Positions 25,940-34,881 of a stretch of 64,000 nucleotides of DNA are shown here, one piece after another. Origin of the DNA: Schlegelella aquatica (GTDB lineage: Bacteria > Pseudomonadota > Gammaproteobacteria > Burkholderiales > Burkholderiaceae_C); the NCBI RefSeq assembly GCF_026013905.1, contig NZ_CP110257.1, positions 2,750,001 through 2,814,000 of the forward strand. Reading direction: 5' to 3'. Positions within the stretch are counted from its first letter, which is position 1. Each line of letters opens with the position of its first letter. A program made the translations under genes and the position numbers. Under the pieces are notes generated by a model. That model had not been told where the DNA came from and searched no databases. It worked only from the letters and a program-made list of their open reading frames with translations.

Positions 25940-26391
25940 GGCACCTCCTTGACGAGCAAAGTACCCCGGCTGACGACGGCCACACCGCAGCGCTCGGTGC
26001 TCGCCGCGCCGTCCACCATCACGATGTAACCCTCGAGCTTGCGGTTCCACTCGACGGAAGCCACCACCCAGTGGAGCATCACGTCCTCGTTGGCATGCAC
26101 CGGCGCCTTGTAGGCGAAGTTGAAGTTCAGACAGACCATCTGTCGCTTGATGCCGTCATCCCGGCGCGAGAAATGGCTGGCGGCCAGCCCCATCAGCATC
26201 GAAGCCGTGTGCGGGCCGCTCGCGATCACCTCGCCATAGCGGGATTCGGCCGCCTCGCCCGGATCGCGATGCAGCGGGTTGCTGTCCAGGCATGCGGCGG
26301 CGAACGCCGCGATGTCCTTCTCCGTGAAACGCACGGTGCGCATGAAGGTCTCGCCGACCTTCACGATCTCCCGTTCTGTCACTGCGCTCAT
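25936..26391 (-). CDS. MaoC-like hot-dog dehydratase
   Basis: The 151-residue protein has MaoC hydratase features: AAFAAACLDSNPLHRDPGEAA contains the catalytic D-x4-H arrangement of (R)-specific enoyl-CoA hydratases, and GEVIASGPHTASMLMGL follows. It may hydrate enoyl-CoAs made by the neighbouring acyl-CoA dehydrogenase. GGAGGACACC precedes the ATG. It is coupled to the SDR gene. Confidence 0.82.
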   Translation of the reverse strand: MSAVTEREIVKVGETFMRTVRFTEKDIAAFAAACLDSNPLHRDPGEAAESRYGEVIASGPHTASMLMGLAASHFSRRDDGIKRQMVCLNFNFAYKAPVHANEDVMLHWVVASVEWNRKLEGYIVMVDGAASTERCGVAVVSRGTLLVKEVP

Positions 26392-26501
26392 GGTGTCCTC
26401 CCTGACATCTCTGACGGAACGCCCTTCGGGCGGGACCGCACCTCTCGTGAACCGAGGGCGATGGAGCCCGAGGGCGTTCTCCTGCGCGTTACCAGAAACC
26501 G

Positions 26502-26542
26502 GCCGGCCCGCCTCGCCTCCTTGCCTCGCGCGACGGGCCGGC
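26502..26542 (-). terminator. Possible terminator hairpin after the thiolase gene
   Basis: GCCGGCCCG (26502-26510) pairs with CGGGCCGGC (26534-26542), a nine-base stem with a 23-base loop, starting ten bases after the thiolase stop on the minus strand. Only a weak GGTTTC stretch follows, so it may be a processing or rho-dependent element. Confidence 0.35.
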
Positions 26543-26551
26543 GCCTGCGGC

Positions 26552-27730
26552 TCAGTACAGCTCGATGGCCATCGCGGTGGCCTCGCCGCCGCCGATGCAC
26601 AGCGCGGCCACGCCCTTCTTGAGGCCGCGCTTCTTCAGCGCGCCCAGCAGCGTGACGACGATGCGCGCGCCCGAGGCGCCGATCGGATGGCCGAGGGCGA
26701 CCGCGCCGCCGTGCACGTTCACCTTCTCGTGCGGCAGCTTGTGCTCGTGCATCGCCGCCATCGTCACGGCAGCGAAGGCCTCGTTGATCTCCCACAGGTC
26801 CACCTGGTCCGCCGTCCAGCCGGTCTTCTTGAGCACCTTGTCGATCGCACCGACCGGGGCGGTGGTGAACCACTCGGGCGCCTGCGAGTGAACGGCGTGG
26901 GCGTGGATGCGCGCGATCGGCGTCGCGCCCATCTGCTTGGCCGTCGACTCGCGCATCATCACGAGCGCCGCCGCGCCGTCGGAGATGCTCGAGGAGGTCG
27001 CCGCGGTGATGGTGCCGTCCTTCTTGAACGCGGGCTTGAGGCCCGGGATCTTGTCGAGCTTGGCCTTGAAGGGCTGTTCGTCCTTGGTGATCCGCACCTC
27101 GCCGCCCTTGCCCGGCAGCGTCACGGGCGCGATCTCCCAGTCGAAGCTGCCGTCGCTGTTGGCCTGGATGGCGCGCTGCGTCGAGGCGATCGCGAACTGG
27201 TCCTGCGCCTCGCGGCTGAAGGCGTACTTGGCCACGCAGCTCTCGGCGAACACGCCCATCGCCTTGCCGCGGTCGTAGGCGTCCTCCAGGCCGTCGAGCG
27301 CCATGTGGTCGTAGAACGTGGTGGCGCCGTACTTGTGGCCCTTGCGGATGAAGGCCAGGTGCGGGGCATTGGTCATGCTCTCCATGCCGCCGGCCACCAT
27401 CACCTGGGCCGAGCCGGCGGCGAGCATGTCGTGCGCGAACATCATCGCGCGCATGCCCGAGCCGCACATCTTGGACAGCGTGACGGCCCCCGTGGACTGC
27501 GGCAGGCCCGCCTTGAGCAGCGCCTGGCGCGCCGGGGCCTGACCCTGGCCGGCCATCAGGCAGTTGCCCATCAGCACCTCGTCGACGGCGTCCTTGGGCA
27601 CGCCGGCACGCTCGACGGCGGCCTGGATCGCCACGGCACCCAGTTCCCATGCGGCGAGGCCGGAGAAATCACCCAACAGGCCGCCGATGGGCGTGCGGGC
27701 GGCGGAGACGATGACGATGGGATCGGACAT
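26552..27730 (-). CDS. Acetyl-CoA C-acyltransferase (thiolase)
   Basis: The 392-residue thiolase has nucleophile Cys89 in LSKMCGSGM, the NEAFAAV motif, GHPIGASGARI and the second active cysteine in ALCIGGGEA. It catalyses acetoacetyl-CoA formation or cleavage, or broader 3-ketoacyl-CoA thiolysis. The context of branched-chain and fatty acid genes favours catabolism; PHB synthesis is possible but no phaB or phaC is here. The start at 27730 has AAGGAG upstream. Confidence 0.92.
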   Translation of the reverse strand: MSDPIVIVSAARTPIGGLLGDFSGLAAWELGAVAIQAAVERAGVPKDAVDEVLMGNCLMAGQGQAPARQALLKAGLPQSTGAVTLSKMCGSGMRAMMFAHDMLAAGSAQVMVAGGMESMTNAPHLAFIRKGHKYGATTFYDHMALDGLEDAYDRGKAMGVFAESCVAKYAFSREAQDQFAIASTQRAIQANSDGSFDWEIAPVTLPGKGGEVRITKDEQPFKAKLDKIPGLKPAFKKDGTITAATSSSISDGAAALVMMRESTAKQMGATPIARIHAHAVHSQAPEWFTTAPVGAIDKVLKKTGWTADQVDLWEINEAFAAVTMAAMHEHKLPHEKVNVHGGAVALGHPIGASGARIVVTLLGALKKRGLKKGVAALCIGGGEATAMAIELY

Positions 27731-27771
27731 GATGCACTCCTTGTGGAAGGTCGGGGGTTTGCGACGCGGGC

Positions 27772-29562
27772 TCAAACCGGCAGGGGCTCTGCCGCCGGCA
27801 CCGCCTTGACGCGGCGCTGGCGGCCGAACCGCTTGCTCACGTCATAGGGAAACACATCGTGCACGTGGCCGGCCAGGATGCGCTCCTTGTGGCCTTGCCA
27901 GAACGCGGGGTCCAGCAGGTCGGCGTGGTGCTGCATGAAGACCTCGCGCACCCGCGGGTCGCCCAGCAGGAAGGGCTCGAAGGTCTCGGGAAAGACGTCC
28001 TTCGGGCCGACGCTGTACCAGGGCTCGCCCGAGAGCTCGTCCTCCTCGTGGCGAGGCGGCGGCACGCGCCGGAAGTTGCAGTCGGTGATGTACTCGATCT
28101 CGTCGTAGTCGTAGAACACCACCTTGCCGTTGCGGGTGACGCCGAAGTTCTTCCACAGCATGTCGCCGGGGAAGATGTTGGCGGCCACCAGGTCCTTGAT
28201 GGCGTTGCCGTACTCGATCACCGCATGGGCCATCTGCTCCGGCGCGGCCTCTTGCAGGTAGATGTTGAGCGGGATCATGCGCCGCTCGATGTACAGGTGC
28301 TTGATCACCAGGTGCTCGCCGTCGTCCTCCAGCAGGCTGGGGCAGTAATGGCGCAACTCGGCGATCAGGTCCTCGTCGAAGCGCGAGCGCGGGAACGCGA
28401 CGTTGGAATACTCCATCGTGTCGGCCATGCGGCCCACGCGGTCGTGCTGCTTGACCAGCAGGTACTTGGCCTTGATCTGCTCGCGCGTGGTCTCCTTCTG
28501 CGGCGGGAAGAAGTCCTTGATGACCTTGAACACGTACGGGAACGACGGCAGGTCGAACACCAGCATCACCATGCCCTTGATGCCCGGCGCGATACGGAAC
28601 CGGTCGCTCGAGTGGCGCAGGTGATAGAGGAAGTCGCGGTAGAAGATGTTCTTGCCCTGCTTGTGCAGCCCCAGCGCGTTGTAGATCTCCCACCGCGGCT
28701 TGCGCGGCATCAGCGACCGCAGGAACTGCACGTACGCGGCCGGAATCTCCATGTCCACCATGAAGTAGGCCCGCGCGAAGCTGAACAGCATCTGCATATC
28801 CTCCTCGCCGAAGAGGACCGCGTCGATGTAAAGACCCCGGCTGTTGTGCAGGATCGGCAGCGCGAACGGCGTCTCGCGGAAGCCGTTGATGATCTTGCCG
28901 ACGATGTACGCGCCCTTGTTGCGGAAAAAGAGCGACGACAGCACCTGGATCTGGAAGTTCGCGCGCCAACGGAAGCTGCCGAACTGCGCATGCACGGCCT
29001 GCAGCACGTTGTCCACGTCGCGGTCGAGGTCGTCGAAGTCGCGCTGCAGCTGGTAGTTGGTGACGATGCGGTGCAGCGTCTCGCGCAGCGAGTCCTTGGT
29101 GGGGTAGTAGGCGCGGAAGGTCGGCTGCGAGGCCGGCTCGTCGTTCTCGAGGTACTCGGTCGAGATCGCCGGGCGCACGAAGATGAAGTTGTTGTTGAAG
29201 TAGCTGCGGTGCAGGATCTTGGTCGTGACCGAGTTGAAGAAGGTCTCGGCCAGCTCGGGCTGCAGGTGATTCGTCAGAAGGCCGATGTAGTGCAGCTTGA
29301 TCTGGTGCCACACGTCCATCGGCAGCTCGTGTGCCGAGAACTCACGCTGCAACCGCTCGACCGCCTCGTCCACGCGCTTGTCGTAGAACTCGATGCGCTC
29401 GCGCTGGGCACGCTGCTGGCCGTGCCAGTCGGCCCTCTCGAAGCGCTGCTTGGCCGCCGCGCTCGACTCGCGGAAGAGCCGGTAGTGCCGGTCGAATCCC
29501 TCCAGCAGCGCGCACGCGATGGCGTAGGCGCGGGCGTCGTTGAGCTGCTGGGGAGGAAACAT
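27772..29562 (-). CDS. aceK: Isocitrate dehydrogenase kinase/phosphatase
   Basis: The 596-residue bifunctional enzyme phosphorylates and dephosphorylates isocitrate dehydrogenase, steering isocitrate to the glyoxylate shunt on acetate-like carbon. Visible family text includes [50 protein letters not shown] (nucleotide-binding region) and [25 protein letters not shown] (catalytic and metal region). Length matches the family. The ATG overlaps the carbonic anhydrase stop by one base, so the two are co-translated. Confidence 0.96.
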   Translation of the reverse strand: MFPPQQLNDARAYAIACALLEGFDRHYRLFRESSAAAKQRFERADWHGQQRAQRERIEFYDKRVDEAVERLQREFSAHELPMDVWHQIKLHYIGLLTNHLQPELAETFFNSVTTKILHRSYFNNNFIFVRPAISTEYLENDEPASQPTFRAYYPTKDSLRETLHRIVTNYQLQRDFDDLDRDVDNVLQAVHAQFGSFRWRANFQIQVLSSLFFRNKGAYIVGKIINGFRETPFALPILHNSRGLYIDAVLFGEEDMQMLFSFARAYFMVDMEIPAAYVQFLRSLMPRKPRWEIYNALGLHKQGKNIFYRDFLYHLRHSSDRFRIAPGIKGMVMLVFDLPSFPYVFKVIKDFFPPQKETTREQIKAKYLLVKQHDRVGRMADTMEYSNVAFPRSRFDEDLIAELRHYCPSLLEDDGEHLVIKHLYIERRMIPLNIYLQEAAPEQMAHAVIEYGNAIKDLVAANIFPGDMLWKNFGVTRNGKVVFYDYDEIEYITDCNFRRVPPPRHEEDELSGEPWYSVGPKDVFPETFEPFLLGDPRVREVFMQHHADLLDPAFWQGHKERILAGHVHDVFPYDVSKRFGRQRRVKAVPAAEPLPV

Positions 29563-30239
29563 CACGCCGCCTCCGCCTGGCAGGGTGCGTAGCGCCCGCG
29601 CAGCCGCTGCAGGGCCTCCTGGTAGGCAGCAGCGACGCCCTCCGGCTGGTCGATCGTCATGCGCAGGTCCTGCAGCAAGCCGTTGTGCAGGCCGTAGACC
29701 CAGCCGTGCACCACCACCTGCTGCCCGCGCGCCCAGGCATCCTGCACGATGGTCGTCTGGCACACGTGGAGCACCTGCTCCAGCACGTTGAGCTCGACGA
29801 GCGCATCGAGGCGCCGCTCGCGCGGCAGGCTGTCCAGCCACTCCTGGTGACGATGCCGCACGTCTTGCACGTGGCGAATCCAGTTGTCGGCCAGCCCCAC
29901 CCGCGTGTCCTCGAGCGCTGCGCGCACGCCGCCGCAATTGGAGTGGCCGACCACGATGACGTGCTGCACCTTGAGCTGGTCGACCGCGAACTGCATCACC
30001 GACAGGCAGTTGAGGTCGGAGTGCACGACCACGTTGGCGACGTTGCGGTGCACGAACAGCTCGCCCGGCAGCAGGCCGACCAGCTCGTTGGCCGGCACGC
30101 GGCTGTCCGCGCAGCCGATCCACAGGTACTGCGGCGCCTGCTGCTGCTGCAGCCGGGTGAAGAAGCCGGGCGAGCGCGCCTCGGTCTGGCGCGCCCACAC
30201 CCGGTTGTTCTCGAACAGTTCGTCCAGCTGCGTGCTCAT
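29562..30239 (-). CDS. can: Beta-carbonic anhydrase
   Basis: The 225-residue enzyme has zinc ligands Cys43, His99 and Cys102 (CADSRVP, HSNCGG) with the Asp45-Arg47 dyad. It interconverts CO2 and bicarbonate, feeding carboxylases. It overlaps aceK by one base, and a truncated thioesterase gene lies upstream on the same strand. Confidence 0.95.
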   Translation of the reverse strand: MSTQLDELFENNRVWARQTEARSPGFFTRLQQQQAPQYLWIGCADSRVPANELVGLLPGELFVHRNVANVVVHSDLNCLSVMQFAVDQLKVQHVIVVGHSNCGGVRAALEDTRVGLADNWIRHVQDVRHRHQEWLDSLPRERRLDALVELNVLEQVLHVCQTTIVQDAWARGQQVVVHGWVYGLHNGLLQDLRMTIDQPEGVAAAYQEALQRLRGRYAPCQAEAA

Positions 30240-30297
30240 CGGTGATCAGGGCGTGGGTTTGCTGCAGTGCACAGTTTACGCAGTCCGTCCCTGCCCC

Positions 30298-30545
30298 TCA
30301 CGCATCCCAGGGCAGCGCCAGGGCCGCCTGCCGCTGCAGCGCCCGGTGGCGATGCGCTGGTCCAGCGCGACCATGCCGCGCCGGTTTTCACGCAACCAGG
30401 CCGGCGACAGCCCGAGCATCGTCAAGAGCTGCCAGGTCGCCTCGTCGAACTTGCCCACATACCACATCACGTTCATGTGCCCCATGTGGTCGCAGTGCCA
30501 GGGGTAGACGGTGCCGCGGTAGGTCTCGACGAGGTCGCTCATCAC
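30298..30545 (-). pseudogene. Hot-dog acyl-CoA thioesterase remnant with internal deletion
   Basis: The first 67 or so codons match a 4-hydroxybenzoyl-CoA thioesterase-type protein (YRGTVYPWHCDHMGHMNVMWYVGKFDEATW, with the catalytic Asp region). The usual length is about 140-150 residues. After GMVALDQRIATG the frame continues into unrelated sequence. In the -1 frame at that point the text ALQRQAALALPWDA and a stop at 30298 read like the natural C-terminus. About half the gene appears deleted, leaving both ends out of frame. It follows ivd by four bases. Confidence 0.7.
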
Positions 30546-30549
30546 GGCC

Positions 30550-31740
30550 TCACATCGTCTCGGCGAACAGCTCGCGCCCGATCAGCATACGCCGGATCTC
30601 GGAGGTGCCCGCGCCGATCTCGTACAGCTTGGCGTCACGCCAGAGCCGGCCCAGCGGGTACTCGTTGATGTAGCCGTTGCCGCCGAAGATCTGGATGCCC
30701 TCGCCGGCCATCCAGGTGGCCTTCTCGGCGCACCACAGGATCACGGCCGCGCAGTCCTTGCGCACCGTGCGCACGTGCTCGCCGCCCGAGGTCTTGGAGA
30801 GCTTGTCGAGGTTCTTGCCCACCGTGTAGCAGAGGCTGCGGGCGGCCTGCAGCACGGTGTACATGTCGGCCACCTTGCCCTGGATGAGCTGGAACTCGCC
30901 GATGCTGCGGCCGAACTGCTTGCGGTCGTGAATGTAGGGGATGACGTTGTCCATCACCGCCTGCATGATCCCCACGGGCCCGGCGGCGAGCACCGCCCGC
31001 TCGTAGTCCAGGCCGCTCATGAGCACCTTCACGCCGCCGTTGACGTTGCCCAGCACATTCTCGGCGGGCACCTCGACGTTCTCGAACACCAGCTCGCCGG
31101 TGTGGCTGCCGCGCATGCCCAGCTTGTCGAGCTTTTGCGCGATCGAAAAGCCCTTCATGCCCTTTTCGATGATGAAGGCCGTGATGCCCTGCGCGCCCAG
31201 CTCCGGCTCCGTCTTCGCGTACACCACCAGCGTGTCGGCATCCGGCCCGTTGGTGATCCACATCTTGTTGCCGTTGAGCACGTAGTAGCCGCCCTTGTCC
31301 TCGGCGCGCAGCTTCATGCTGACGACGTCCGAGCCCGCGCCCGGCTCGCTCATGGCCAGCGCACCCACGTGCTCGCCGCTGATGAGCTTGGGCAGGTACT
31401 TCTTCTTCTGCGCCTCGTTGCCGTTGCGGCGGATCTGGTTGACGCACAGGTTGGAGTGCGCCCCGTAGGACAGCCCCACCGAGGCGCTGGCGCGGCTGAT
31501 TTCTTCCATCGCGATCATGTGCGCGAGGTAGCCCATGTTCGCGCCGCCGTACTCCTCCTCGACGGTGATACCGAGCACGCCCAGCTCGCCCATCTTGCGC
31601 CACAGGTCCATCGGGAACTGGTCGGTGCGGTCGATCTCGGCCGCGCGCGGCGCGATCTCCGCCTCGGCGAAGCTGCGCACCGCATCGCGCAGCGCATCGA
31701 TGTCCTCACCCAGTTGGAAGTCGAGTCCTGGAAGTTGCAT
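30550..31740 (-). CDS. ivd: Isovaleryl-CoA dehydrogenase
   Basis: The 396-residue flavoenzyme oxidises isovaleryl-CoA to 3-methylcrotonyl-CoA in leucine breakdown. Glu247 in [11 protein letters not shown] is the isovaleryl-specific catalytic base, while the usual base position near the C-terminus reads [10 protein letters not shown] without the glutamate. [12 protein letters not shown] and [14 protein letters not shown] are family motifs. It lies downstream of a LiuR-type operator and a PaaI-like thioesterase gene. Methylcrotonyl-CoA carboxylase genes are not in the window. Confidence 0.96.
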   Translation of the reverse strand: MQLPGLDFQLGEDIDALRDAVRSFAEAEIAPRAAEIDRTDQFPMDLWRKMGELGVLGITVEEEYGGANMGYLAHMIAMEEISRASASVGLSYGAHSNLCVNQIRRNGNEAQKKKYLPKLISGEHVGALAMSEPGAGSDVVSMKLRAEDKGGYYVLNGNKMWITNGPDADTLVVYAKTEPELGAQGITAFIIEKGMKGFSIAQKLDKLGMRGSHTGELVFENVEVPAENVLGNVNGGVKVLMSGLDYERAVLAAGPVGIMQAVMDNVIPYIHDRKQFGRSIGEFQLIQGKVADMYTVLQAARSLCYTVGKNLDKLSKTSGGEHVRTVRKDCAAVILWCAEKATWMAGEGIQIFGGNGYINEYPLGRLWRDAKLYEIGAGTSEIRRMLIGRELFAETM

Positions 31741-31773
31741 GGGATGTCCTCTCGAAGGATGGAAGATGGGCCT

Positions 31774-32232
31774 TCAGTGCCGCACGTCCTCGCGGCCGAG
31801 CACGGTCATCAGCGTCGCCGTCATCGTGGCGATGACGCGCTCGCCCCGGTCGCCCGCCTCGATCGCGCGGGCCTCGGCCACCGTAATGGTGCGCCCGGGC
31901 TTGACGACCTGCGCATCGAAACGAAACACCGGCCCGCGGGCCGGCGCCAGCAGATTGACCTTGAACTCGATCGTGAGCACGCCCGCCTCCGCCGGCATGA
32001 GGGAGAAGGCCGCGTAGCCGCACGCCGAGTCCAGCGCGGTCGAGACCACGCCGGCATGGAGAAACCCGTGCTGCTGCGTCAGGTCCGCGCGGTGGCGCAT
32101 CTCCAGCACGACGCGGCCGGCCTCTACACCGGCGAGCGTGATGCCCATGGTGGACATCACCGCCTGGCGCTCGAACGAGCGGCGGACCCGCTCGGCGAAG
32201 TGGGGGTCGGCCGGATGCAGCTCGGTGGGCAT
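31774..32232 (-). CDS. PaaI-family hot-dog thioesterase
   Basis: The 152-residue protein matches the PaaI/YdiI-type thioesterase fold: HGFLHAGVVSTALDSACGYAAFSLMP contains the HGG-like catalytic loop and Asp, and IEFKVNLLAPARG follows. It probably trims acyl-CoAs of the leucine pathway or relieves CoA trapping. The start codon lies 10 bases after the LiuR operator, and ivd follows 33 bases downstream. Confidence 0.86.
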   Translation of the reverse strand: MPTELHPADPHFAERVRRSFERQAVMSTMGITLAGVEAGRVVLEMRHRADLTQQHGFLHAGVVSTALDSACGYAAFSLMPAEAGVLTIEFKVNLLAPARGPVFRFDAQVVKPGRTITVAEARAIEAGDRGERVIATMTATLMTVLGREDVRH

Positions 32233-32242
32233 GGCGGGGTCG

Positions 32243-32268
32243 AATTGACGTTAACGTAAACGTCAATT
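32243..32268. promoter_or_regulatory. LiuR operator before the thioesterase/ivd genes
   Basis: This is a 26-base near-perfect palindrome with arms AATTGACGTT and AACGTCAATT around a TAACGTAA... centre. On the minus strand a possible -10 (TAGAAT, 32271-32266) overlaps its upstream edge, so a bound regulator would sit on the start of transcription. The same motif occurs at 32749 and 52357. Confidence 0.8.
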
Positions 32269-32288
32269 CTAGTCGCCCTGCCCCGGTT

Positions 32289-32726
32289 TCAGGCTTTTTT
32301 CTTCTTCTCGATTTCCCCGAGCAGGCGGCGCGCCTCGCGTTCGTGGGTGCGCACTTCCTCCAGCGTGACCTGCAGATCGGCCAGCTGCTGCTCCAGCTGC
32401 TCACGATGGGCGGCCAGCACGACGAGGAATTTCTTGAGCTGAGGCACCGTGTCGCGCGGCGACTCGTACATGTCCACCAGCTCCTTGATCTCGGCCAGGC
32501 TCAGCCCCAGGCGCTTGCCGCGCAGCGTGAGCTTGAGCCGGGTGCGGTCGCGCGCGGTGTAGACCCGGTTGCGTCCGTTGGGGCCGCTGCGCTGCGGGCT
32601 CAGCAGGCCGCAGTCCTCGTAGAAGCGGATGGCCCGCGTCGTGAGGTCGAACTCCTTGGCCAGCTGGCTGATGGTGTAGGTCACGCCGTTGAGGGGTGAC
32701 GCCTGCGTGACGGCAGAGGAGGACAT
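32289..32726 (-). CDS. liuR: LiuR, MerR-family regulator of branched-chain amino acid catabolism
   Basis: The 145-residue protein has a MerR winged helix (YTISQLAKEFDLTTRAIRFYEDCGLLSPQR, GRNRVYTARDRTRLKLTL) and a long C-terminal dimerisation coiled coil (about residues 85-140) ending in lysines. LiuR binds palindromes controlling leucine/isovalerate genes in proteobacteria. Gene order liuR-thioesterase-ivd and three matching operators in the window support the name. A possible -10 (TATAGA, 32737-32732) is so close to the ATG that the mRNA may be nearly leaderless. Confidence 0.9.
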   Translation of the reverse strand: MSSSAVTQASPLNGVTYTISQLAKEFDLTTRAIRFYEDCGLLSPQRSGPNGRNRVYTARDRTRLKLTLRGKRLGLSLAEIKELVDMYESPRDTVPQLKKFLVVLAAHREQLEQQLADLQVTLEEVRTHEREARRLLGEIEKKKKA

Positions 32727-32748
32727 GGATGTCTATACTGGGCTGAAA

Positions 32749-32769
32749 TTGACGTTTACGTAAAGTGTA
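32749..32769. promoter_or_regulatory. LiuR operator between liuR and the hydrolase gene
   Basis: TTGACGTTTACGTAAAGTGT shares one full arm and the centre with the other two sites; its right arm is degraded. It lies in the 47-base divergent gap, covering the likely -35 of liuR. This suggests autoregulation and joint control of the hydrolase. Confidence 0.72.
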
Positions 32770-32773
32770 GCGA

Positions 32774-33844
32774 ATGAACCCGCTGGAACAACGCCTGGAC
32801 TACCCGCTCGCCGATCGCCTGCCGGAAACCGGCCGCAGCCTGGAGGTCGCGCCCGGCGTGCGCTGGGTGCGCATGGGTCTGCCCTTCGCGCTCGATCACA
32901 TCAACCTCTGGCTGTTGCGCGACGAACAGGAGGGCCAGGCTGGCTGGACGATCGTCGATTGCGGCATCACCAGCGACGCGACACGCGCCGCCTGGGAGTC
33001 GGTCTTCGAGCATGAGCTGCAGGGCCTGCCGGTGCTGCGGGTGATCGTGACCCACATGCACCCGGACCACATCGGCCTGGCGCACTGGCTCACCGAACGC
33101 TGGGGCGCCGGCGGGCGCGACTGCCGCCTGTGGATCAGCGCCACCGATTTCAACGCCGCGCGCATCGCGAGCCAGAGCACGACCGGCTTCGGAGGGGAGG
33201 CGGCTGCCCGGTTCTTCGCCAGCCACGGCCTCACCGACCCGGACTCGCTGCAAAAAGTGCGCGCGCGGGCCAACTACTACGCCTCGATGGTCCCCCAGGT
33301 GCCGGCCCAGTTCCGCCGCCTGATGGACGGCGCCGCCGTGGACATCGGCGGGCGCCCCTGGCGCTGCATCGCGGGCTACGGCCATTCGCCCGAGCACATC
33401 TCGCTCTATTGCGACGAGCTGCGCGTGCTCATCTCCGGCGACATGCTCCTGCCGCGCATTTCGACCAACGTGAGCGTCATCGACCTCGAACCCGAGGCCA
33501 ACCCGCTACCCCTTTACCTGGGCTCGGTGCATGCCCTCACGGCGCTGCCGACCGACACGCTCGTGCTCCCCTCTCACGGGCGCCCCTTCCGTGGCCTGCA
33601 CGAGCGCGTGCGCCAACTCAAGGAGCACCACGACCTGCGGCTGGCCGAGGTGATGCAGGCCTGCGCCGAGCGGCCGTGCAGCGCCGCCGACCTGCTGCCG
33701 GTGCTCTTCAAACGCACGCTGGACCTGCACCAGACCACCTTCGCCATCGGCGAGGCGATCGCGCACCTGCATGCGCTGTGGTTCGATGGCCGTCTGCGCC
33801 GCATCCGCGGCGAAGACGGGGTGTTCAGGTTCGCGCCGGCATAG
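32774..33844 (+). CDS. Metallo-beta-lactamase-fold hydrolase
   Basis: The 356-residue protein has the THMHPDHIG zinc motif, a further Asp in ISGDMLLPRIS and His in GYGHSPEHISLY and SHGRPF. The C-terminal part is helical. It is divergent from liuR and shares its operator, so a thioesterase-like or lactonase-like step in acyl-CoA breakdown is possible, but the substrate is not recognisable. Its last 20 bases overlap the convergent LysR gene. Confidence 0.87.
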   Translation: MNPLEQRLDYPLADRLPETGRSLEVAPGVRWVRMGLPFALDHINLWLLRDEQEGQAGWTIVDCGITSDATRAAWESVFEHELQGLPVLRVIVTHMHPDHIGLAHWLTERWGAGGRDCRLWISATDFNAARIASQSTTGFGGEAAARFFASHGLTDPDSLQKVRARANYYASMVPQVPAQFRRLMDGAAVDIGGRPWRCIAGYGHSPEHISLYCDELRVLISGDMLLPRISTNVSVIDLEPEANPLPLYLGSVHALTALPTDTLVLPSHGRPFRGLHERVRQLKEHHDLRLAEVMQACAERPCSAADLLPVLFKRTLDLHQTTFAIGEAIAHLHALWFDGRLRRIRGEDGVFRFAPA

Positions 33845-34760
33845 CGCAGGTGCCCACGGGCACGGCCGTTGCACGGCCCGCCGTCTGCCGGCGCCCGCCG
33901 TACATCTGCCGCGCGACTTGCATGAAGGCGCGCGCCGCCGGCGATAGCTTGGCCGCGTCGCGCACGGCCAGCCCCACCCGGCGCGGCGCCCGCGGCGACA
34001 ACGGGCGATAGACCACGCCGGGCGCGTCGTCCGGCAGCGCCAGGCGCGCGGCCACCGAAACCGCCAGCCCCCGCTCGACGAACCCGAGGATCGACAGCAG
34101 CTGCGGAAACCGGTAGAGGATGCGGGGCCGCGCCTGCGCCCGGTCCAGGATGGCCTGGATCAGATCGCTGCAGCCCGCCTCGGGCAGCACGAACGGCAGG
34201 TCGTTCAGGTCGGCGGGCGCGACGCTGGCCTTGCGGGCCAGGGGGTGCGCCTCGGGCAGCACCACGACGAACTCGTCTTGCACCAGCGGCAGCGTCTCGA
34301 AACGCTCGTCGGGCAACACGACGAAGCCGATCTCCACGCGCCGCTCCGTCAACCAGCGCACCACGGTGTCGTCCGCCTCCTCGTCGATGTAGACCTCGAT
34401 GCCCGGGTGCAGTTGCCGGAAGCGGGCGAGCAGGTCCGGCAGGATGCGCAGGCTGGAGGTGGAGCCGAACGAGGCGATGCGCAGCACCCCCTCGCGCAGG
34501 CCCTGCGCGTCCTTGGCATCCTGGATGAGCGCCTCGTGCAAGGTGCGGATCTCATGGGCCCGCGCCAGCAGACGCGCGCCCGCGGGGGTGAGTTCGGGCA
34601 CCGCGCGGTCGCGCACGAAAAGCGGCACGCCGAGCTCGCGCTCCAGGGCGCGGATGGCGTGGCTCACCGCCGACTGCGTGATGCCCAGCAAGGCGGCAGC
34701 GCGCGAGAAGCTGCCGGCGCGCGCCAGCGTGACGAAAACCTCGAGTTGCGTGAAGGTCAT
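33825..34760 (-). CDS. LysR-family transcriptional regulator
   Basis: The 311-residue protein has the LysR N-terminal helix-turn-helix (MTFTQLEVFVTLARAGSFSRAAALLGITQSAVSHAIRALE, about residues 1-60) and an effector-binding domain. It is divergent from a DMT-family exporter, the usual arrangement for a regulator controlling its neighbour. The intervening DNA has an inverted repeat at 34776-34791. The effector is unknown. Confidence 0.9.
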   Translation of the reverse strand: MTFTQLEVFVTLARAGSFSRAAALLGITQSAVSHAIRALERELGVPLFVRDRAVPELTPAGARLLARAHEIRTLHEALIQDAKDAQGLREGVLRIASFGSTSSLRILPDLLARFRQLHPGIEVYIDEEADDTVVRWLTERRVEIGFVVLPDERFETLPLVQDEFVVVLPEAHPLARKASVAPADLNDLPFVLPEAGCSDLIQAILDRAQARPRILYRFPQLLSILGFVERGLAVSVAARLALPDDAPGVVYRPLSPRAPRRVGLAVRDAAKLSPAARAFMQVARQMYGGRRQTAGRATAVPVGTCAMPART

Positions 34761-34775
34761 TCGCGGCCCCTTTCG

Positions 34776-34791
34776 ATGAGCAATCGCTCAT
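34776..34791. promoter_or_regulatory. Inverted repeat, candidate LysR binding site
   Basis: ATGAGCAATCGCTCAT is a perfect 6-4-6 palindrome 15 bases upstream of the LysR start. A second ATGAGC...CTCAT pair with a longer centre follows at 34798-34823. Both lie in the divergent gap, as expected for LysR control. Confidence 0.55.
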
Positions 34792-34881
34792 TTCCCTATG
34801 AGCATGCACAAGCATAAACTCATCAACAAGCTTACCAGGCAGGCCCCCCGGCGTCTGCCGTGTCACCCGAAGGGAAATCCC

